Below, in pieces: positions 46,298 to 56,696 of a DNA stretch of 64,000 nt. The notes under the pieces were generated by a model. It was not told the origin of the DNA. It searched no databases and saw nothing but the letters and a program-made list of their open reading frames with translations. This DNA comes from Plantago ovata (Eukaryota > Streptophyta > Magnoliopsida > Lamiales > Plantaginaceae). Positions within the stretch are counted from its first letter, which is position 1; the number at the start of each line of letters is the position of its first letter. A program made the translations under genes and the position numbers. The stretch lies in assembly GCA_028274465.1 (NCBI GenBank), contig CM051457.1, forward strand, positions 102,857,982-102,921,981, written 5' to 3'.

Positions 46298-47060
46298 AGA
46301 GGTACACACCACTTCGATGAACATAAACGTGTTAGATTGAACAAGATACGTACGTACATAGTCGTATGTGTTTATGCGTAATTTCGCATCACAGGCCTAA
46401 TGGAACTTGTTAGAGCAAGTTTTTTCACTTGCAATACATTCACACGATGCCTGAAGATCTGGAAGCATAGTTAAACTAGCAGAAAATGACATGTTATTTG
46501 GTGTTATAATATCTCAACTGATCTTATAAATAATTTTGAAGTCATCGTGTGATATTGACCAATCAACAACCTAACATGCATCTCATTAAATACCACACAG
46601 TCCATTCACCTCTCGAATTAATTGTGATTCGTGACCTCAATACACACGTCAAACATACATTAACTTATAAGAAAAAAATTGAGTTGATTTATTTGTTAAG
46701 ATAAGATAGGAACTTAGGCACATGCGATGCAACCCAATTAACCACTTTATTTAACATTGCGTTGCGCGCCCATACAACAAAATAAAGCACCAACATCGCC
46801 CATAGATCCATAAAATGTTTCAATTGAATAGTGGCGAGAAGAGTCTACTGTCTATATATAAAAGAGACACAAAGTGAAAATGCGTTTTTATAGCATTAAA
46901 ACAACGCCGAAAATAAAAAGAGAGGAAAACACCCTTTAGGTGACAACTACAGCTTGCTAAGCTTGATATCCAATCATACTCTCACTATGTTATATCTTCC
47001 TTACGCATATGTTACGTGAGAGATCGACTTCAGCTGCAGCTGCTTAAGTAGATCAGGCAC
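46298..47060. other. Intergenic stretch before a LINE tail
   Basis: No gene recognised. A TATA-like stretch (GTCTATATATAAAAGAG, ~46851-46867) lies upstream of the LINE fragment, but nothing links it to a transcript. Confidence 0.35.
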
Positions 47061-47357
47061 ATGATAGAACAAATGGAGGATGTAAGGTATCGTTTTGTAT
47101 CTAGGGAAACTAACCAAGCTGCGGATGCACTTGCCAAGCATGGGAGTGAAGGGTGGGCTTCAGGAACGTCGCGCGTAGCGCAACCAGTACGAACTGATCC
47201 AAGTGATGTTCATTATTTTCCAAGTGATCAAGGTCATGTGACTAGTTTACATGTTTGGGAAAAGACACCGAATTGGTTAGAATGTTTTGTAAAAACGAAC
47301 TTACTACGGTATTCCCTAGGCTTATATCTGCCTAAGGGTGTTTGTAAATCCTTGTAA
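47061..47357 (+). pseudogene. LINE RNase H tail fragment
   Basis: A 98-codon frame beginning MIEQMEDVRYRFVSRETNQ followed by AADALAKHGSEGW. The VSRETNQAADALAKHG stretch is the C-terminal signature of the RNase H domain at the end of plant LINE ORF2. Nothing upstream continues the domain, so this is the last piece of a strongly 5'-truncated LINE on the plus strand. Confidence 0.7.
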
Positions 47358-47388
47358 ACTTGAATCCTCCATTTGCGTAATATAATAT

Positions 47389-48071
47389 AAGAGAAAATTA
47401 ATTTTTAGACCTCCTTATGAAGGTCTTTCTAAAAAAGAATTCCCTTATTGTATCAATTACATTTTGGTCCAAAATGAAGGTTTTTTGAGTTGACCAATCA
47501 CTTTATTATTTCTGATCCAAACATGCTCTAACATTTTTTCTTTTTTTATTTCTCTTTTCTTTTTTCTTTTTCCTTTTCTTATTTTTATTTGTCTTCTCAT
47601 CTTCTTCTTCTTCAAGTCCTCACCGGAATCCGGTGACCGGACTTGAAGATTTGGGAGAACTCCCAGATCGGAGCTTGGCAAGCTCCGATCGGGAGCTTGC
47701 TTGCAGCTCCCGATCTGGGAGTTGCACAAGCTCCCTGATTGGAGCTTGGCCGATCAGGGATCTTGGATGATTCCGGACACAGCTCCGGTTACCGGAGATA
47801 ATCCGGTCACCAGAGTTGTGAAGAAGAAAGAGAATTAAAAAAAGAAAAAGAAATATTAAAGTTTATTTTATTACTTTAATATTTTACTTAGTATTTCTTT
47901 TAATTATTTATCTTTTTTATTTGAAAATACTAAGGCTTGTTTGGTTCCATCAAAATTCAATTTTGAAATAGTAAATTTTGATTGACTGTGGACTATAATG
48001 TAATTGATAAGCTAAGGTGGTCTTTTTCGTTATTAGGGACGCTAAGGGGGTGTTAAAAATCAATGGCCCTT
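47389..48071. mobile_element. Fold-back element, copy B (Mutator-like MITE candidate)
   Basis: 683 bp. The right end reads, in complement, AGGGCCATTGATTTTTAACA, nearly the same as the left end of copy A; the left end reads AATTAATTTTTAGACC. The arms share CAATTACATTTTGGTCC and its complement form, a T-rich tract (47527-47610) and an A-rich tract (47820-47865). The core (47618-47810) is built of GGAGCTTGGC, AAGCTCCGATCGGGAGCTTG and CTCCCGATCTGGGAG palindromes. An 11-bp repeat TAATATAATAT flanks it (47378-47388 and 48072-48082), though the target is AT-rich. Non-coding. Confidence 0.7.
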
Positions 48072-48723
48072 AATATAATATCTAATTTTCGAAAAAAATT
48101 ATTGAAACTATTGGAGGAGTAATATATTTTCCCCATATTCGAAGTCCGTCAATTAAGAGGAAAAGACAGACACTTGGGTCCAAGTAATAGTGAAAGGTGA
48201 TGGTCGAAAAGTCATTTCTTGAAATATAATACTCCTTCGACATATATGGTTGTCCTAGCAAGGACAAAGTCATGCATACAATTTTCCATGAATCACCATA
48301 CCTTCTATAGTTTGAAATAATTCAACACTTATATTGAATTCTTTCATCAAGCATCAAATTATTCAAATTTATTATTATTTTACATTTAAATAACCAACTG
48401 ACATTAAGTTTATCCACAGGTGCAGCATAAATTAAATTGTGAATTGAAATGATTGTAAAAAATTTAAAAAGTTAAATGTGAGAAAAATCAATACGTTTTG
48501 TTTTCTATCCAAGTGTTAAAGATACTCATAACGATGAAATGTTGATTTTACTACCGTTTAATAAAATTACGATTTCCATAAGATTTACTCAATTATGAAT
48601 GACATCCTATTTATCTTATTTGTTTTAATCTTTACTCCTTTGATTCCAGATTATATACGGGTCAAAAATTTTAAAAATTTATAAATACAAACAAAATATG
48701 TGATATTCGAGTTGTAACTAATA

Positions 48724-49056
48724 CTCCCATGTCCCGGTAGAAATTATCCAGTTTGACTTTTTCCGGACAACACTTTTCAACTTTGACTCTCGATTACTCT
48801 TAAACTATAATGATAAAATATTAAATAAAATTATAGTATTATGAAAATTTAAGTTCTATATTTTCATAATAAGTCAAATACTTTGTCATTATAGTTTAAG
48901 AGTAATCGAGAGTCAAAGCTGAACACTGTGTAGAGCCGATTCTATTCTTTCGGCCAATGAAGAATTGTGTGTCCAATTCAGAGCCAACCTCTTCGACTAA
49001 GTCCACCGGGCAAGACCGAAAAAGTCAAACTGGGTAATAGAATGGGACGGAGGTAG
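48724..49056. mobile_element. Stowaway-like fold-back MITE with an inserted segment
   Basis: 333 bp between TA repeats (48722-48723 and 49057-49058). The arms pair almost throughout: CCAGTTTGACTTTTTCCGG near the left end with its complement near the right, and CTTTGACTCTCGATTACTCT with its complement in the middle. About 84 bp (48930-49013) in the right arm have no partner and break the symmetry. Confidence 0.8.
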
Positions 49057-49058
49057 TA

Positions 49059-49483
49059 CAGTATATGATGTGGCAAATTGAACTTCAAATCAACAGTTTC
49101 ACCGTGTTAATAAAAGTAGAACCACCCCATGATGAAATGCATTTGATCATTTCTTCCTATTAATGAAATTTACCCATACGAGGGAAACTATGAAACATTA
49201 GAAGAAAGACCAATTTAAGATATTGAATTGTCTTTTTATATGTAGTTGTAATACATATATCTCCAAATTCTTACATTGCGTTTGGTTCCACTTCGCGTCA
49301 CCAAACAAACTACACTTCTTTTCTTGATTAGTAAGGTAAAAAAAAAGTAAAAACCTAAAAATCAAAAGTTACAGTGCGCCGTAACAAAACGTTACCACAC
49401 TACTTCCTATAATTTTTCTTCCTTCTTAGTTCTTGCATAGTATAGTACCTATAAAAATTACCATCCACGCTTTTAAATGTCCA
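49059..49483. other. 3' flank of the methyltransferase gene
   Basis: AT-rich sequence with no other gene; it probably holds the 3' untranslated region of the minus-strand methyltransferase gene just to its right. Confidence 0.35.
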
Positions 49484-50893
49484 TCAACACAAATGGTTGA
49501 ATCTCCAATCCAATCTAACTTCTTGGGGGCCCACAAAATGCTGACATGGCTTCCGGAAAACAACGATGTGGCTACTTGCCATGAACGCCGTCACGCGCTC
49601 CGACACTCTAATGTCCTCCATCCTCAGCTCATTCAATCTTTGCACGTACTCCGGCACGTGTACTAGGTCCCACACCACCCCGACTCCGCCTGGTTTCAAC
49701 ACCCTCACCGCCTCTCCCAGCACCCGCATTCTCTCCGCCGCTGCTGCAGCGGACTTTGGCCCGTATTCTTTCCCCACCGTGTGCACGAATGCAGCCGACA
49801 CCACCACATCGAAGTAGTTGTCGCTGAACGGGAGGGTCCTCGGATCGCCCGGCCTGTCACAAAAATTACACTTGTAAATTGATATTTCATCACACAAATT
49901 AGGATTGATTATGGAAGGAAAATTAAATATTATTAAAAAGTAAACAGTATAAGCACTTAGCTAAATTTTGAAAATGGAAATAATTTTTTAAATTAAGTTC
50001 TATATTTTCTAGTACCATTTTTCCCATTTCCACACTTCCCCCTTAAATTTCCCCTTTTGCCATAAAAACAGGTTAGGTAAAAATTGAAGTGAGTGCTTTT
50101 CTTCTTCTAATTATACCTTCTTTTGTACTAGACGACACTACAAAATCGAATCTCTTTTTTTAAATACAGAAAAACATATGCCAAGCCTAAACGCAAATAC
50201 TTTTACTTTCGACTAAACCTATCTAGAATAAGTCAAAAAGCAATTAAGTGGTAAATAATACTCGTAGTAGATTAGGAAATGGTTTACTTAAGTTTCAATA
50301 ATCATCTTATAATATAAAAAACATTAAATAAATAAATTAAATGTCAACCATAAATTCGGCATTTACCTGCACGTGACATACTCCTGAACACCCTCTAGCC
50401 CAGCAGTCCGGAGAGTATGCGTCGGGCTCGGCAACTTCTTCCGGGCCGGGCTCGGATTGAGCCCAACCACTCGACCCGAAGATCCGGACTTCTTGAGCTG
50501 CAACGCGACAGCGTTGAGCAAAATCCCACGCCCACAGCCAAGATCAAGCGCGTGCTTAACACCCGACCAGTCCGGCACAGCCGAGACGATTCTCTGCGAC
50601 ATGTCCCAGTGGAGCGACACGGCGGAGTAGAAGAAGTTCGCAGCGGCGAAGAACAAACACACGGCGGAGAGTGCTGTTACTGAGCCGGTGAAGCCCGCGG
50701 CGAAGCGGGCCGAAGCAGGGTTCGGGAGGAAATGTTGGAGGAAGTAGCAAGTTGGTTCGAAGTAGAAGAGGAAGAGAATGGAGAGTGTTGAGAAGAACAC
50801 GGCGTGGATGAGGAGGAAGAACGGCGTCTGCCAGTCGTCCACGCCGTAGATCGCGTAGATCTGAGTCCAGTCTCTACCTGCAGTTTTACCCAT
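49484..50893 (-). CDS. Membrane-anchored SAM-dependent methyltransferase (298 aa, two exons)
   Basis: Exon 1 is 50367-50893 (MGKTAGRDWTQIYAIYGVDD...) and exon 2 is 49484-49853. The splice (CAG/GTAAAT, GACAG) keeps phase and the total is 897 nt including the stop. Two hydrophobic helices (~residues 25-45 and 64-88) precede a class I methyltransferase fold: motif I ALDLGCGRGILL (~115-126), then LPFSDNYFDVVVSAAFVHTV and the motif III region AVRVLKPGGVGVVWDLVHVP. The fold binds S-adenosylmethionine; the substrate is unknown. Plants have an uncharacterised family with this two-helix plus methyltransferase layout, known from memory. Both exons are more GC-rich than the surroundings, as expected for a real gene. 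An ATG upstream (51073) is in frame, but the sequence before MGKTAGRDW does not look conserved, so 50893 is preferred. Confidence 0.85.
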
Positions 50894-50924
50894 AAGTGAA
50901 AAAGCTTCTGGGACGCACGCAAGG

Positions 50925-51190
50925 TGTTCGATGAAATGTCTGTGAGAGAAACGATGTGGTTTGAGGGTAAAAGGAGGGAAGATTTGAGATCCCAGTTGGG
51001 GAATTAGTGGTTCTTGAAAAAAACTCTGAGAGTCACTGGGTCTGTTCAAGAGGAGGTGTGAGATTGGGTACAAGCATACAAGGTGTTCGATGAAATGTCG
51101 CAGAGAGGAATTATGAGTGTTAGTGATAGTTTTGGGATCCCAATACTGATTCTTGAATGTTCAGAGAGAAGCAGAGTACGAAAAATGGTT
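50925..51190. repeat. ~150-bp imperfect duplication upstream of the methyltransferase
   Basis: CAAGGTGTTCGATGAAATGT occurs near 50930 and again near 51079, and the following parts are also related (GAGATCCCAGTTGGGG... and GGGATCCCAATACTG...). On the plus strand both read KVFDEMS, a short match to plant PPR repeats, but no PPR array surrounds them. It lies in the leader or promoter of the minus-strand methyltransferase gene. Confidence 0.6.
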
Positions 51191-52251
51191 GGGATATGGG
51201 ATTTTGGAGAGGGATGGATTTTGATGATGTATGATATATAGTGTGGGGAGTAATAACTAATAAGTGTAAACTGGTTGGGTATTTTTGGGAAAAGGGTAGT
51301 AGTGGAAAAGGAATATGGTTTGGTAAGAGGGTTTTGGAGAGTGAGTATGTAATGACGCGTTTTGGAAGGAGAACAAAGAGGGTATGGGATTTGAGGAGAG
51401 TGAAGAAGAAAAAGCACCAACTTTTTTGCTTCTTAATTTGGTCTGGTGCAGTGGAGAAGTGGAGTGAAGTAGACTGGTAGAGATGGCCTTTTCTGATTTT
51501 GTATGTGTATATGAAATATTCTACTACAACAGTAGTAGTATATGTGTAGAATTAGAATAGAGATCCATTTATTTAGTTGATGAAATTGATTTTTGAGTAC
51601 AGAGATTTGAAATTACACGAGGGACCCTAGCTAAAAGTGGAAATACATGTAATTAGATTTTTTTTTCCCGTTGGGTTAAAAGGTTTGTATTTATTAAAAC
51701 GACCGAATAAAAGTACATAACTCTGAACGGAATGAAGCTGAGCTGAGCTGAACTAAATTTATTTGTAATACTTACTCCGATTTATTTTTAATTGCCATTT
51801 GAGAAATTCCACGCATTTAGTTACACCACATTCAATTTCATTGATTTCCTAAAAATATTGCATTAATTAGGGTAATTATAATAATTCAACCCATAGGATA
51901 CCTCTAAATAGTACAAAATTCAACAATATCCATTAATTATGATGAAAGTCTTCCTTGAAAAATGTAAAGCGATAATTATTTTTAAAATAGTAAAAAACCT
52001 AAAAAGACAACTAAAACAAATTGGAGGGAGTATAAAATACTACTAAACGAATGTGAACTGAAATTAATACATCTGAATTGAAGTTAATATATCAAAATTG
52101 AATTTAAAATAATTAATTTTAAAATGAAGAGAAAAAAAATAAAAATAATGCTTGTTGGTTGGTCTTGATTTGTTTGTAAAGAGGTTACATGCCAAATTCT
52201 GATTGTCTCGTGGTCCAAAGTAGAAAATCGTCTTTCGTATCTAGCTAATTA
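51191..52251. other. Upstream intergenic stretch
   Basis: No gene recognised. A GAGCTGAGCTGAACTAAATT stretch near 51731 resembles the GTTCAG-rich MITE at 52252 and may be a fragment of the same family. Confidence 0.4.
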
Positions 52252-52519
52252 GGCTCTGTTCTCTTCGTATGAAAACTTATTAATTTAAATTCTGTTCAGG
52301 TTCATTCAGTGCAGTTCAATTCTGTTCAGTTCTGTTCAGCTTTGCTTAGTCAGAAACTGTTCTTTTCGTCTGAACAGAATTGAACTGAATTTATTTGTAA
52401 TATAAAATATAACCAAGCAAAGCTGATCAGAATTGAACTGAATGAACCTGAACAGAATTGAATTGAACTGAATTGAACAAAATTAAATTAATGAGTTTTT
52501 ATACGATGAGAACAAAGCC
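52252..52519. mobile_element. GTTCAG-rich MITE with TTA target duplication
   Basis: 268 bp with inverted ends GGCTCTGTTCTCTTCGTATG and the complement of GGCTTTGTTCTCATCGTATA, flanked by TTA (52249-52251 and 52520-52522). The interior is dominated by GTTCAGTTCAATTCTGTTCA on the left and its complement on the right, giving a long hairpin. A worn piece of the same sequence follows at 52540-52610. The TTA duplication suggests PIF/Harbinger ancestry. Confidence 0.78.
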
Positions 52520-52679
52520 TTATATTTTGTACTATAAATAAATTTAGTTCAGTTCAGGTGCATTCAATTCTGTCCAGTTCAGTTCAATTCTGTTCAGTTT
52601 CGTTCATGAACAATTATCAGCTTTTTGGAGTACAAAGTAGTTCACATAAGGCGTGAAGCGAACCAAATGGCTCACCTGC

Positions 52680-54030
52680 TATGCCGGAAGTGTGTGTTTG
52701 GTTTGAATGAATTGAGAGGGATTTGGAGCAATTTTTGTTGAAATCCCTCCAAATACCTTGTTTGGTAGCAATTCGCGGCCCGGAGGGCCAGGTATTTATC
52801 AAATCCCTCTTCAACCGGGCATTTGGATTTTAGCTACTTTGAAATACCATAGAGGGTATGTATTTGGAGGGATTTGATATTGAGGAATTTCAGCCTAAGT
52901 AGAATGTCTATTATGCCCCCATCACTTCACGTCAATAACGAAATAACCAAAAGAAGACAACCGAGTAGTGGAGGACGGAAAGCGACAACACCCTTTATTT
53001 TAAAACAGTTATAACTCGAAAAATAAAAATGCAAAAAATAAATAAAAATCACCAGCGGTTTTATTTTTTTTAAGATTTATAAATAGAGACCAATCTTGAC
53101 TATATTTGCAACACCCCATCCCCAACTCTATTTCTCTATTAACTAAACTTACAATAATCTAGAATATATTTTATATCAATATTAAAATTCATATCATTAT
53201 TATTTATTTAAAAATTAAAAAAATAAAAAATTAGATGACAACGTGGCATCATCTGTCACCATTGTAGAAAAACACCCGTGTGACGTGGCATGAAGGCAAA
53301 AGACACTTTGGCGCCATTATATCGTTTGGCACGAATGCGGATGATCTAACTTACTAACACCAATATTCCGTTTCAAATAAGTTCTCCCCCTGATGCTACA
53401 GTTCTCCCCTTGGTATTAGCCGATGTTAAGTAGAATTTGGATAATGACTAATTAATGCCCCTGGTCGACTTATGAACTCTTAGTTAATCTATTTTGTAAT
53501 GTGTAATGGGTGGTTTAAGAACTTCAGTTTGTACTTTGTTGTTGTTAATCTCCTTTATGAACTGTAGTTGGATAATTATGATGTTGTTTGACTTATGAAC
53601 TCTTAGATGATCTATTTGGTAATGCATGTTTTGTTGTTCCAGTTTTTCCAACTTGCAACTGATATTATAACATAGTTTGGGAGGGAAAGTTTGAAAAATG
53701 TAAATTTACCATTCACCCATCATCTTCAAGACCAAAATAATGCAACCAGAAGGGTACAATTGTCAATTCAGTTTGGTAGTTATAACTACCAAGCACTACT
53801 TACGAAATTAGTTGCACGGAGTCCGAAATACGCAACAAATCCCTCTACAACCAAACAAGGGATTTGTTTCAAATACCTCAAAAATTCTTATTCAAATCCC
53901 TCAAACCAAACAACCATAGGAGGGATTTGTTACACACAAACCCCTCCAATAGCCCATTCATTGGAATGGGTTCAAATCCTTCAAAAAAATGACCAAATTC
54001 CCCCTTCGAAATCAAGCACACACGAATTTT
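52680..54030. other. Degenerate transposon-like stretch with inverted GGGATTTG motifs
   Basis: The left part (52690-52900) has repeated GAGGGATTTGG / AAATCCCTCC motifs and the right part (53835-54010) has CAAATCCCTC motifs in the opposite sense. The outer sequences GTGTGTTTGGTTTGAATGAA and the complement of CAAGCACACAC near 54013 may be worn inverted ends. No transposase and no clear target duplication. The ~900 bp between them holds no recognisable gene. Confidence 0.4.
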
Positions 54031-54566
54031 GATACGGATACTATGGGTTACACCATGCTTCCTTTTGAATTTATAGAGCCCGGTCAGGCATAAATTAATT
54101 GCCGGAAGCACATATGTAATGCTTCAACCCTTTGTGTATCTTTTGAATTTGTTAATATAAAAATCCTCTTTCCATTAAAAAAATTAAAAATAAATAAATA
54201 AAAAATTCACAGCTGAATATTAATTTATTTGGCTTTTTTTTGTTTTTGGAAAAGGACTACTATATATTGACAATAATGTAAATATACAAATTTAATGATA
54301 ATTGAAAATATTATACCATTTTTTATGCTTGGACAAATGCCCAGATTAAGCTCCGTTAATTATGGCCAGATTTCATTTAGGTCAACACAAAACCACTCAC
54401 CAGCTAAAGAATTTGTTCTTGCTTTCGACCATTTCCATTTTCTGTTTTTAAAAACTTTTGTTCTAAATAATGTCACATCTTTGATTGATTAATACGGGTT
54501 GATATGGCTTTTGATTTTTAGTTAATCATGGTTAATAAATGCTCATCAACTCATGGTTAATGAATA

Positions 54567-54840
54567 CTTTCCTCCGTCCCGATGATAACTATACGTTTGA
54601 TTTTTTGCACGGTTTTTAATGAATGGTTTTGTTTGGTAGTACTATATTAATATTGAAATTAAATGTGGGGTAGTGTATTAAAAAAGTGTGAGATGTGAGT
54701 GAAAATAAAGAAGTGTAAAAGTGGGTTCCACATTTAAAATAATATAGATGGGTTGCGGGGTACTTTCCAAAAATAAAACGTAAAGAATTGATTGAGACGT
54801 CAAAAAAGGAATACGTAAAGAATAGATTGGAACATATGAG
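54567..54840. mobile_element. Worn Stowaway-like MITE
   Basis: 274 bp between TA dinucleotides (54565-54566 and 54841-54842). The left end CTTTCCTCCGTCCCGATG is close to the Stowaway consensus; the right end, in complement, reads CTCATATGTTCCAATC. TTTACGTATTCC-like and ACGTAAAG motifs also pair. Confidence 0.6.
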
Positions 54841-54965
54841 TATTATTCACTTCAGTCGGTGTCGCGCGACAATTTTTTAGTTTATCAATTTTTCTAATAC
54901 TACTTTCTAAAATATCCACAAAACAAATGTAAATATTTCATTAGGACGAAAAGGGTATTTAAGTA

Positions 54966-56304
54966 TTTCCTCCATTATAGAACAGTTGCGTCGGTTTCAT
55001 CTTTTAGGGTTTTTTTCAAATTTAACTACAAATTACTCTTAACTATAATGTTAAAATATTTATCCTTATATTATGAAACTATATCTTAAATTTTCAGTAG
55101 GGTAAATTACATTGAACCACCCTGTTGGGGACCCTATTTACGAATTCTTCCTCCCTAGTTGAACAATTACATGTAGCTCCAGAGACCGGAAAATGTTTGA
55201 CCTCACCCTTATTCAATTTTCAAAAAACTCATACCAAACAAGGCCTTAGTTTTTTTATACTCATTTTTCCTTTTCTTCTTTTTTCCTTCTTTTTATCTTT
55301 TCTCTTTTCTTCATTTTCTTTTATCTTTTCCTTTTTCTTTTTTTCTACATCATCTTCTTCTTCTTACACTTCCGGTACCGGAAATGCTACAGCTCCGGCA
55401 GGAGCGGTTAACAGCACCCGACCGGAGCTGTAAACAGCTCCAATCGGAGATCCTGACGAGCTGTTAACAACTCCGATCGGAGCTGTTTTACAGCTCAATC
55501 GGAGCTGTTAACAACTCCGGCTAGGAGCTTCAAACAGCTCCCATCGGAGATGTAGAAAGCTCCTGCCAGGAGCTTTTTTACAGCTCCGAACAGGAGCTTC
55601 AAACATCTCAAATCGAAGCTTTAAAATAGCTCCGACCGGAGCTGTAAAAAGCTCCTGTCGGGAGATTTTTCATACAACTTCGGACAGGGGCTTCAAACAT
55701 CTCCATAGAACGCTCCTGCCGGGAGCTTTTTTACAGCTCCTGGCAGAGTTGTGGTCGGAGCTATTATAGCTCCGATAGCTCCGACTTTCTTTTTTTTCTT
55801 TTTATATTTTTTAGTTTTGGTTTGAAACAAAAATTTAGTTTGGGGTTCTTTTACAATAATTATTAGTTCTTTTTAAAGTTTATATAATTTTTGTGGTTAA
55901 TTTGAAATAGATTAAAGTTAATTTTGTAAACTAAAATAGTTTAGAGTCAAATGTGTAAATAATGAAAAGTTAAGGTGTTTGGCTTAGGCCAAAATCTGAA
56001 ATTTCGACAGAGGCAAATTTATAACTTCCGGCCCTTAATTCGAAAAAAGTCAAGTTCGTGGGGCTATTTGTAATTGTTTTCATCTAACATTGGGCTACAT
56101 GTTATTGTTCAACTAAAAGGGCAAGATATGTTATTAACCAAACTAGCAGGGGGTAGATGCTAATTACCCTTTTTTTTGTATGTGATTTTGTTAAATATTA
56201 AACCATTATATAGTATTATAGTTCAAGATTAACTAATACTCAAAAAAAAAAAATATTAATTGTAAAATGTTAAAAAGATGCAATTGATTTGATATGGAAG
56301 AAAT
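54966..56304. mobile_element. Stowaway-like MITE split by fold-back element C
   Basis: The left arm 54966-55098 starts TTTCCTCCATTATAGAACAG and contains TACTCTTAACTATAATGTTA-like sequence as in the MITE at 48724. The right arm 56170-56304 ends, in complement, CATTTCTTCCATATC and carries the paired TATAGTTCAAGATTAAC. TA flanks both ends (54964-54965 and 56305-56306). The fold-back element at 55099-56169 sits between the arms, so it inserted later. Confidence 0.5.
55099..56169. mobile_element. Fold-back element, copy C, with a large AGCTCC/GGAGCT array
   Basis: 1,071 bp. Ends AGGGTAAATTACATTGAACC and the complement of AGGGTAATTAGCATC are inverted; the next layer shares TAGTTGAACAATTACATGTAG with its complement at the right (CTACATGTTATTGTTCAACTA). 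A long pyrimidine tract (55248-55370) precedes the core 55372-55790. The core has about 15 units of ~20-25 bp, each with a GGAGCTGTT or AGCTCC half separated by short spacers. Non-coding; a frame reading through the pyrimidine tract (Phe/Ser only) is an artefact. The flanking 9-mers (ATTTTCAGT and TTTTTTTGT) match only partly. Confidence 0.65.
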
Positions 56305-56696
56305 GTACTTATTTTGTTCTAAAACTGTTGTACCATTTTATCATTTTGGGTGTCGCGTTAGAGTTATAACATTTCATTTTTTTGCCATATTTAGAAAGGT
56401 TATAATAATTTTATATTTTATCAACACATTTTAGTGAGCATAAATCTTCAATAAAGTAAAAGCAATCTACACAATCAACATAACTCAATATTTAACTTTT
56501 CTCCTAATTTTTTATGTCTAAAATCAAATTGTGCAACATATATGTTGTTTATCATTTTATATAGCACCCATTGATAGAATTTGAGATTTATCACTTTTGA
56601 CCCTAAAGTGTGGCACTATTAGTCTATATATTACTATAAATTTGTGCTTTTTTTGGTGACTTGTGTGTTCATTTGCGGACGATTGTGTGAATAGTT

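Noticed and set aside
50417-50683. An 88-aa plus-strand frame
   Set aside because: Antisense to the GC-rich first exon of the methyltransferase gene.
49484-51073. A longer methyltransferase starting at ATG 51073
   Set aside because: The extra N-terminal part lies in the duplicated leader segment and does not resemble the start of the protein family; MGKTAGRDW at 50893 is preferred.
55125-55433. A 102-aa frame with a Phe/Ser-rich middle
   Set aside because: It reads through the polypyrimidine tract of the fold-back element.
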